DNA of 11,290 bases from Dunaliella salina. Its lineage: Eukaryota > Chlorophyta > Chlorophyceae > Chlamydomonadales > Dunaliellaceae. The stretch is from NCBI GenBank assembly GCA_002284615.2, contig MU070224.1:46988-58277 (forward strand), given 5' to 3'. Positions 1 through 9,200 of the stretch are shown here, in pieces. A program made the translations under genes and the position numbers. The notes under the pieces are model-generated. The model saw only the letters and a list, made by a program, of their open reading frames with translations. It searched no databases and was not told the origin of the DNA. Numbering within the stretch: position 1 is the first letter of the stretch; the number at the start of each line of letters is the position of its first letter.

Positions 1-248
1 ACACTCACACATGTGGTGTGAGCACGGCATAAGCCTTATGCACTTGATGTGCTTGATGCTTTCCCATGAATGCAGGATCGCTCATTGTCCACGCCACTTC
101 CCCCTTTTTGTGTGTTTGCTGTGTACTCTCAAAAATGTCATCATGCTCTGTTTGATAAATGCATGTCCAGGATTTCACGCCTGTTGATTTGAGGAATCGT
201 GTCTTTGCAGCTCGTTTCCCTGACCCAGATGCCGTCATCTTGTTGCAG
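1..248 (+). other. Leading non-coding stretch: intron or 5' UTR
   Basis: This stretch is TG-rich and AT-richer than exon 1, with frequent stops in all plus frames, so I see no exon in it. It ends with two good acceptors (after 210 and 248), as expected for an intron end. Alternatively it is a 5' leader if translation starts at ATG 229. I see no recognisable promoter element. Confidence 0.4.
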
Positions 249-3200
249 GCAAGCTGTCCCATCAAGAGAAGACTTGACAGCGTGGGCAAGCCAGCTGGAG
301 GGAGAACGCTTCTCCCTCGCTGCCGTGACAGAGGAGAGCCCCCGCAGCAGCAAGGAGCGCGTCAGCAGCAGCTGCAGCAGCAGCAGGAGCAGCGCACTGG
401 AAGTGGCGCGCCTGGAAGCAGATCTCGCGCCCTCAAGCTCCTCATCAGAGTGCGAGCTGGTGCCTGGCCACACAGTTACCACAACAGCTACTGCGCTCTC
501 ATCGTCTTCCCCTCGGGCACTTTTACAGGAGTCTGAGCAAGCCTCTTATTCCATTGTCACAGAGCAGGCTGTCAGAGAGCAGGCCTTGTCCACGCAAGCA
601 CATGCATCGAGCTTGAGCACCAAAAGCACCATCAGTGACAGCAGCAGTCTCGTTAATGTCTCAGACATGCCTCAGATGCCCATGCCTGTGGTTGCTGTGC
701 CAGATCCATCCTCCCCTGCTGGGCAATGGTCAAAAAATGAGCCACCTTTCCCAGGGCCTGAACGGGCACTTGAGGACGAGCCAGGTGACGTTGATGGAAG
801 GGTGCTGCAATCCACGTTCTGAACTGCCAGTGTGTGCTTTTTGTGTGCCTGATCACATGTATTTGCATCAATGACAGTGTGCACAAATCACACATTTGCA
901 CAAGTGTTTGCGCAAACCACAGTGTGCGCTTTTTGTGTGTCTAATCACATGTATTTGCAGATTTTTAGTGGATATGTAAAGCTTACCTGCTGGAAAAAGA
1001 GCAACTTGTGGCATAAATGACTGATGGCAGGAGATAGGGGAGCCTTAAGCCAGCTTAGATGGTGTTCTGGTTGAAGTGCATTTTGAGCCTTCACTGAGAT
1101 AATGCACATAGAAAGAAAAGACAAGAAAAGTCAAGCAGGCCACAGGCCGCATACATCTTGGACAGATGCACAATACTGCTTTATTCCCACAATAGGGCAT
1201 TCAGGGGCTAACCCACCATGTACTAAGCATAGTACACACTGTTGGCTAGTGACAGTGACCCAAAGAAAGAAGGAAAAAAACAGGTGACCTGCTGCAGCTG
1301 CATGCTGGCGATGATCCTGCATCTGCCGTGAGTCGGTCCATGGGCTTTAATAATGACACATTAGTGTTAGTGTCCACTTTTGCCTGCAGGTGCAGCTGCA
1401 AGCAAGCTCTGATCCAGCATCTGCCACGATTTTGCCTACAGGCTTTAATGACATGACAGAGTTAGTGCCCACTTTTGCCTGCAGGTGCAGCGCATGCGAG
1501 CTCTTGTCCTGCAATCTGCCACGAGTTCGTCTAGAGGATTTGATGGCATGTTGGTGTTAGTGACCACTTTTGCCTGCAGGTGCAGCACAGGCGGGCTCTG
1601 ATCCTGCATCTGCCACAGGTCTGCCACTCTCATTCGATGAGCGGAGGGCGCTGCACCGAGTTCAACAACAGGTGGGTGCTGTCCGGTCCCTCCCCTCTCC
1701 CCCTCTGCCCTTCTTGCTCCCCTGAATGCTCATCCTCCTTCCCACACCTCACTTCCCCCTCCTCATCACTGTCTCCCTCTTGCCTGAAACAAGTGACTCA
1801 GAGGGTGCAACCACTGAGTCAGATCCGAATCAGAACTCAATACTGATCCACACAGATGTCTTGATTCAGTACTTATTGATTCCTAACTATGGAACCTAGG
1901 AGTTGGGTTGGAATAAAACAAAATGCAGCTACTTGCTGCAGACAGGCAATGCCAAGCGCCCCCCTTTAATGGAAAAACGTTAACGCGTGTGCCATATGTG
2001 TAGCACACGCAGAATTGATGCAGAGGTGGCGCTGTGACTGCTGCTGAGTGTGTTCAACTTTGCGCAGTAAAAAACTCTACATATGTGTGCCATTTCCTGC
2101 CTCCTCACTCCTCGCTCCTCACTGCAACTCAGAGTCTGAGCATGTAGATACATCCCTGATTACATGTGGATAAAATTTGCATTGCTGAAGTGCAATTGAC
2201 ACCACACTCAAAGCAATCCTGTGCCTTTTACTTACAACAAAACGTACAGATTGCCTTGAGGGGCTATGTTAGCAAGGCTGCTGCAATTGCTGGGGCGTTT
2301 GTGCACCTGGGTCAGCCAGTGCGCAGGGCAGTGCGCATGGCAGAGACCGCCATGGACCCTGCGGATCAGGTACGTTCCTTTCGCAAGCTCTTTTCAGTAC
2401 CTGAGCTCACAGGATGCCAAAGCCGACAGGAAAAGAAAAGGAAAGCAGGGTTGAGTCATTCGCGAATCAAGAATTTTTAAGAGCGCTACAAATGGCATAA
2501 AATTCGAGAACCTTAAAATTTGCTGTTTGGAGAGCGCGGTAAAATTCGTTGGTCAAAATTGCTGGGCAGGCCCAGTCTTTTGTCAAGATACAATCCCACT
2601 CAGGACCCTTCTCTCTTGGCATGATTTAATGTTTGTGGGGTTTGGGGGGTGGTTGGGGGTGGTTGAGCATGGGTCCCAGGTTCGAGCCTTGGTCCCTCCC
2701 ACCCAAGCCCCCCCTCTCCAAAATGGACCTCCAAACGCGCTAATAATTCGTCAATTCGCGTATTTAACGCGAATTTATGCGCTCACTACCCCCCAGACCC
2801 GCAAATAACCCAACCCTGAGGAAAAGTCACTGCTGCTGAAGGCCGCACGCATTTAGGAAATGTCCTCTAACTAGCAAAATCGCATGGTTCTCACCAAAGG
2901 GCCTTTACTAATGTGACAAGCGTGTGACACTGAGCTGGCCTGCTTGCTTTGCATGATCTATTCCTGTTACTGCAAGTCTAGATTGTGCTTGCTTTTCACT
3001 TTTGGCACCTCTTTCCCTCCTTGATTTGTCAGCAACTACATTGGCTGTGCAAAATGCTTGTGCTCTTACTCGAACATGCAGTGATCAAAAGATGCCATGC
3101 TAAGTGTTAAGCATCCACATTCACGCCCAGGTGGACTCGCAGCATTCTGTGACCAACTCCCAGGTTGCAGACACAGTCCAGGGTTTCCAAGCTGCCAAGG

Positions 3201-6200
3201 AGATGCCAAATGAGGCTGTTGACCCCTTGCTCGAGCCCTTACTCAAGCTTGCTGGCAACCTTAGTGAAGCAGCAAGAGAAGCCAAGGCGGTTGATGTGCA
3301 TGGAACAGCAGCAGCGTCCACTGTGCCTGGAGTAGCCACAGCAGCAGGGTCCGGGTCTCTGGCAGAGTCAGGCATTTCAACCAGCCAGCGACATCTTTCT
3401 TCTGATGAGGGAGCACGTGCCAGCCTGGAAGAGTGGCTGAGCAGAGCCCGCCAGCTTGATTCAGATCGCCCAACACAGGCAGATACGGTCAGTCAAAGTA
3501 CAGTCAATACAGGCAAGATCGTCAAAGGCCCCCTTTTTCATGATTTCAGAGGCTTTTTTCTCATGCCAAACTTATTTCTGGCATTAACTTGGCATCTCAA
3601 ATGCTCAACAGCATGAGTTTCCAACCAGCTTTCTTTGCGAGCTTCAGAATTCCTTGCATACAAGGCTTGCCAGCTGCTTCATTTCAGTGGATTCCCTATT
3701 CTCTTTCAGAGCTGCAACTCTCCTCTCAAATGAGCTTGTTTTCTTTTGCATAGTTCCACCATGTATGCGCTGGGAGCCTGGCCTTGGTCAAGCTGGGTCG
3801 AAATGCCTGCCCTGTCCATCCAAGACTTGGAGCATATGCCTAATTCATTGTGGTATGAACCCTACCTTATGGCCACCCAACCACTATTCTGGACCACCTA
3901 TTGCATTCAGCTGATTGATATTTAGTGGTTTGAAGTTTTTGTACCAGGAGAACATCACTGCAAAAGAAAATTGGACTAGAAAGACTCAGTGGTTGTTCTG
4001 ACGAAGGATTTTGGGCAGTTGCCTTGGAAAGGATTCAACGCAAGGGATGACAAGGAGCTCAATTTCAACCTCTTTGTTTCCCATTTTGGGATGCGCAGGA
4101 TGTTGGCAGTTCATGGAGGTAATCAGTGCAGTATCATGAAAGTGAAAATGGTCTCAGGCTGGAGTTGAGGGCCATTTTAGGATGATCTGCCGAGAGAGTG
4201 ATTTGGCCTGCGTATACTTTTCTTTCTTTCCTTTCTTTCTAGGGTCCCCAATTCTCTTCATTTCTGGGAACATGTAATTTGGCATGAAAGAGAATGCTTG
4301 ACAAGGTCAGGTATGAGGAAAAACCATGAAAGAGCCTGTCTAGCAATGCAGGGGAGTTGTCTACATCTGCTTTTCTTTCACCGTTTCGGGAAAGTCTCCA
4401 ATGGAAATCCTTTGTTTTACCAATTTGGAAGTGCAAATGTGAGCCAAATGAGAAGAATGCACATTTGTGGGAATGAGCATGAAAGTCTGAGCTTGATTGA
4501 AGCAGGGAAGTGAGGAATGATAAGTGTAAATGAGCAACAGAGCCTGTGCCAGGATCAAGCAGGGAACGCATCCTAGTGAATTAGCTTGAGAATCCGAACT
4601 GACATGAGATGCCTTATAATGCTTTGCGCATACTTTTTAATCCATATTTTACAAAGTGCAGTTCTTTGTGCTCCACTTTGTAGGTGGACGCAAGCTATGC
4701 CATTCAAGCTGCTATACAAGCCGGCTTACCTCCGCCCTCGTCACAGTTCATGAATGCGGCCATAAGCTACATGTGAGTTGCTGGCAATAGCCATGTTTGC
4801 CGAGCAACGCACTCACTCGATGGCATACACAATCATTGCAGGAATGAGCTACTCTAGCAATTGGATCAGTATTCAACAAGAACCAGTTTTGGCTGTTGCC
4901 CCCTGCTCTTGGTCCTGTGATGGGTGGCATTTACAGATGGGAAAGCTTTGTAGGTCTTATTTTCTGCTCTTGGTCTTGTGATAGATGGCATGCACAGATA
5001 GCAAAGCAATGCCCTTTAAGAGGCTTTACATCGAGGGAGCGTATGCAAGTGAGCATTTGCAAGATGCCCGATAACAGGAAATGCTAAAACCAGAAATAAA
5101 AGCGTATGAGAAGCCAGGGCACTGAGCAGACACAAAAAAAAGTGGCCAGACCTCAACAGTTTTCTCCCCATGCTGTTCAGACGTTGGAAGATGGAAGGGG
5201 ATGAGGGCTGACAATAGCAGAGGGGGCTATCTGAGGCGAGGGGACGTTGGAAGATAGAAGGGGATGCGGGCTGACAATAGCAGAGGGGATGAGGGCTGAC
5301 AATAGCAGAGGGGGCTATCTGAGGCGAGGGGACGATGGAAGATAGAAGGGGATGAGGGCTGTCTTGACGTTATAAGGGAGAGCTTCCCACTATGCGACAA
5401 GCTAGCGCTAGCTTGTCGCCTAGTGGTAACTTCTCCCTTAAAACGTCAACAGGCTGACAATAGCAGAGGGGGCTATCTGAGGCGAAAAAAATAGTCAGTG
5501 CTGGCATGCTCCAAGTGCTTGCTGCTCGCGACGGGCATCCTTCAATCTTGATTGAAGGTAGCCTTATCCAAGCTTTTGTAACACTAGGCATGGTGCCTAA
5601 CTTGCAGAGGCGCAAAGTCCATGACCACCAGGACTCTATTCCAGGCCACCCAATGCATCAGGTTTTGATGTTTCAGAATGGGCTATCTGAGGCCTAGAAT
5701 CAGGTGTTTTTTGCACGCTCCTTGCATACGCGCGCCCCACCTGGCAATTTTGACAAGAATGCCACCACAAAAAAATTGGAGCGGAAAGACCCAAGGTCTG
5801 TGGTTGGTGGTGGAGATTCAGAATTCCAGCTATTTCCCTAGAAAAACCTAGCCAATGGGTGCCATCAAGGTCAAAATTTGACCTTCTTTCTTTTTCTAAT
5901 TTCGAATATGCAGGATTTGATCATATTTTGTAAGAGTTATGATTAAAAAAAAAAGTCTTGGTCCCAGGGTGGAGCAATAGGCTGCTTTTGGGTTATCAGA
6001 GATCAGGGGAGTGATATGGGGTCCTCCAATTTTAAACATGGTTTGGTGAATGTAATCTTTCTGTAGATGAAAATGGTTGGCATGGTTAGTATTGAGAAAG
6101 AAGCACAAGAAAGAGCATGTCTGGCAACATAGGCCAGATAGCCCACTCTGATTTTTAGTGACTTTGGGTCAATAAAATAAGAAAATATTATTGCAAAAAA

Positions 6201-9200
6201 TGATCCAGTGGTTGGTAAGGTATAAAATTCCAGCCATCTCCCTTTCTCAGGGCCTTGGACAAAAACCAGTACAAGGAGCGTCGAGAAGGTCAACTTCTGA
6301 CCTCTTTTTCTTATTTGTATTTGCAGGATTTTAGGAGTGCATGTGATAGACAAATACACAATTCTTGGGAAAGTGGCCCCAGGGTGGAGCAGTTGGCCGT
6401 TTTTAAGTGCGGGAGTGGAGCGACGACGCAAGCGAAGCGCGCCAGCAAAGGTCGAATGGCCGCCACTGATGAAGAGGCACAAATTTAGGGATAATAACCT
6501 GCGAATTTAAGGATCCTTAGGGATAAATTGCTATTACTATCCTATAGGCAACCTTTGAGCACCACCTTTGAGCACCATGCCACCCAGAGGGAGAAAAGTT
6601 ACAAATGCATGTGGAAACCCACTCGGGAAGGGCATGCATAGTTCAATGGGGTAATTGAAAAGGTTGTCTACAGGATAGTATTACCTTTAGACAACCTTTG
6701 AGACACACCTCTGAGACACTGGTCATGCCTCATGACCACGAGCAGGAACACCGACGGCTGTTGCATCGGAGTCCCTCAAGGTCAGAGATGACCGAGAAAC
6801 CCATGGCCACTGGATATTCGCAGTCCAAAGCAGAGGCAAATATTAGCCGAGGGACCGGAGAAAACTGGAGCGAAGGCGAGGCGGGGTAGGGCCCCCGACG
6901 AGTCCGGAGCGACGACGCAAGCGAAGCGCGCCAGCAAAGGCCCAAAGGGCCGCCACTTATGAATGAGCACAGCGCCAAAGGCGCCACACACCACGGCAGT
7001 GTATCACACACCCTTTACTTGAAATAACCACAAGTGATTGGTGAGAGTGGAGCGACGAGCAGGCCGCGCAGGAGCGGAGCCGAGCGCAAGGGTCACGTGG
7101 AGTGATGTCTTTCACCACAACCCATAACCACATAATTGCCATTGGTACGTCAGTTATACCTACCGATCTGAGGCCAGGAGAGTAATCTCTGGTCCTCCGA
7201 TTATGACCATTTTGCGGAAAACGCAGTATATTTATATACAAGCATAATGCTCGGCATACTCAGAGTAGAGGAGGAAGATACACAAGAAACAGCATGTCTG
7301 GCAAATTGGCCAGTTAGCTTTATCTGACAAAATAGATGAAAATATGTGTGAAGGAATTCCACTTGAGGTCTGAATAGGATAAGCATCAAAGAAGCAAGAG
7401 ACTGCGGCAAGAGGTCAGAGCGCACTGCAAAATTCTAGTAATCCTCCAGATTCCCATTAGCACTTTTAGTCTCAAATATTGCAGAAGAAGGGACTCACGG
7501 CACTCCTGAGCCAATATGTCTCCTTTTCCTTAGTTGACGTAGGGAGAGCTCCTCTGTCCGCGGAATTCTTCTCGCTGCAGTCCTTTGCTTGTCTGCATAA
7601 ATTTCAGGTGACGCCTCTATGGCTTGCTTCATTTAGTGTGCCGGAATCCTAATTTCACGAATCAAGGTGCTTTCCTGAATGTTTAATATTATCCCTTCAG
7701 GTGAAATATTACAGTATTATAAAACTAGTAGGTTACTGGGCATTTAAACATGCAATTTTGTTTGGTTACTCTAAAAAGGAAAGATAAGCAAGGTGCGTGC
7801 CTAAGTTGAGCATGCTGTGCCAAAGATATCCTTTACCACTGAAAACTGGGGCTGGATCACTGGTGTGCATCCAAGCTTGCTGGCAGAATTCATGCCCATT
7901 CCGTTAAATGCACCCACAAGCTTGTTACCACTAGATGCGCCATTCCTAACAAAAACTTCCTGCAGCCAGGTTCTGGGTTCTATTTGTAACCCTTCACACT
8001 CAATAGTCCTTCCAGTTCTGTAATTCTTTGGTGGAGGGTACCCACCGCTCTTGCAAGCCGATGCATCTCCTTTCTATTGATTGATATAATGAGACAGATG
8101 CCTGCAAGTTTTGTTTTTTCCTTTCCTTTCTTATGCCAGCCAAAACGCCGCGCTCATACAGGAAATGTTCAAGCTGGCAAGGGTCCCCCTTTAGGGCCCT
8201 AAAACCTACATTAGACAAAGCTAATGGAGGACAAAGCCATAAATAGAGCTATCAAGGACCTGGAGGGTTGGCCATTTTCTCTTGACTTTTTGTTGCTGTT
8301 CATGTACTTCCTCAGGCAAAGGGACGCCATCCCGCGTGAAATCCTGGAGCAACACCTCCGTTCTGGCCACACCGCTGCAGTAGCAGGGGAGCTGCATGCA
8401 CTTGGTATGCTAGATAGTTCCTGAATCTTTATGACTCGTGATGATTGATGATGGAAGTATGATGAATGCAGCATTAGCGCTGGTCAATTCTGCACCACAA
8501 GTCATGAGAAAGTAGCTTTGAACATGAAATGCTTGTTTTGAAAAGGTGTCACAATTCTGTGCAGAGCAAGCACTCGGAGCCCTTGCACCTTACATCCTGT
8601 AATTTGTATATTCCTAGGAGGAGCCTTTCTTGCAATGCTATTGATGTGATCACATACAGAAACAAAAATTCTTTACGCAGGAGAGCATGTGAGAGATGGC
8701 GTCAAGGATGCTGAGGCAGCGTCAGAAATAGAGCGCACATTTTCCCTGCCCCCAGCAAACAACGTGGACGACATGGTTGCTCAGGTAGGGATGCCTCTGC
8801 TACTAACCCTCCTTTCTTTATCAAAATGGCCCACCAAAACCAAACAAATTGTGCACGTTACCTGTTCAAAAGAATGTTGGTGCTGTACCACAGATAGCTC
8901 CAGTCTAACAACCTGCCCTGCCCTTTGTTTTGTTACTAAAAAGGGCACACCAAAAAGGGCTTTGCTGTTGGCTGCAGAACTCCTTGCAAGCAGCACTCTT
9001 AGTGGCGAGGCGAAGAGAAGAACAGAAGCTCAAATACATTCAAACAAGGGGACCATGCGCCACTGCAGCAGCTGCGTCTTAGTGCTAACTAGTGCCTCTT
9101 GGTGTGCGTACAGGTGGTCAGAGGCGATGCCCCTTGGCAGCACACAGCATCTCTGGAGCATCCACCTGTGGCTGCACCCGCGGTCATACTGCAGCGCCCC

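Larger units (their letters stand above)
5464..7326 (+). mobile_element. Transposon family copy C, split by two insertions
   Basis: Three segments read as one copy of the family. The first is 5464-5673, from CAGAGGGGGCTATCTGAGG through a GCATGCTCC block to CTCTATTCCAGGCCACC. The second is 6151-about 6407, from TTTTTAGTGACTTTGG through a GGTCAACTTCTGACC core to CCCAGGGTGGAGCAGTTGGCC. The third is about 7165-7326, from GATCTGAGGCCAGGAGAGT to GCATGTCTGGCAA and a TATCTG end. The flanks ACAATAG (5457-5463) and ACAAAATAG (7327-7335) look like one duplication with a 2-base difference. Without insertions the copy would be about 630 bp. Confidence 0.68.

Noticed and set aside
159..536. Gln-rich reading of the CAG tract in another plus frame (poly-Q)
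   Set aside because: That frame ends at 536, whereas the Ser frame stays open to 822 and splices in phase to exon 2. The CAG/AGC tract is best read as Ser codons.
785..822. Gene ending at the TGA at 820-822
   Set aside because: The donor GTGACG at 785 joins in phase to exon 2, and the following blocks form a consistent chain. Stopping at 820 would leave those unexplained.
1794..1821. TGACTCAG...CTGAGTCA hairpin as a transcription-factor site pair
   Set aside because: It is a short palindrome inside an intron with no supporting context; such 8-bp stems are expected by chance.
5180..5485. CRISPR-like array
   Set aside because: The units are direct head-to-tail copies without unique spacers, and they contain a transposon end. 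This is a minisatellite in a eukaryotic intron.
6003..6482. 159-codon open frame on the minus strand
   Set aside because: It spans the end of copy B, the middle of copy C and the start of the GC-patterned insert, so it joins three unrelated insertions. Other copies do not preserve it.
7817..8023. 68-codon open frame in intron 5
   Set aside because: Composition resembles the intron, no in-phase splice borders are visible, and the model is complete without it.
8224..8315. ATG at 8224 as the start of a separate small gene
   Set aside because: The first 30 codons fall in a T/C-rich intron end leading to a good acceptor at 8315, and phase agreement on both sides supports an internal exon.
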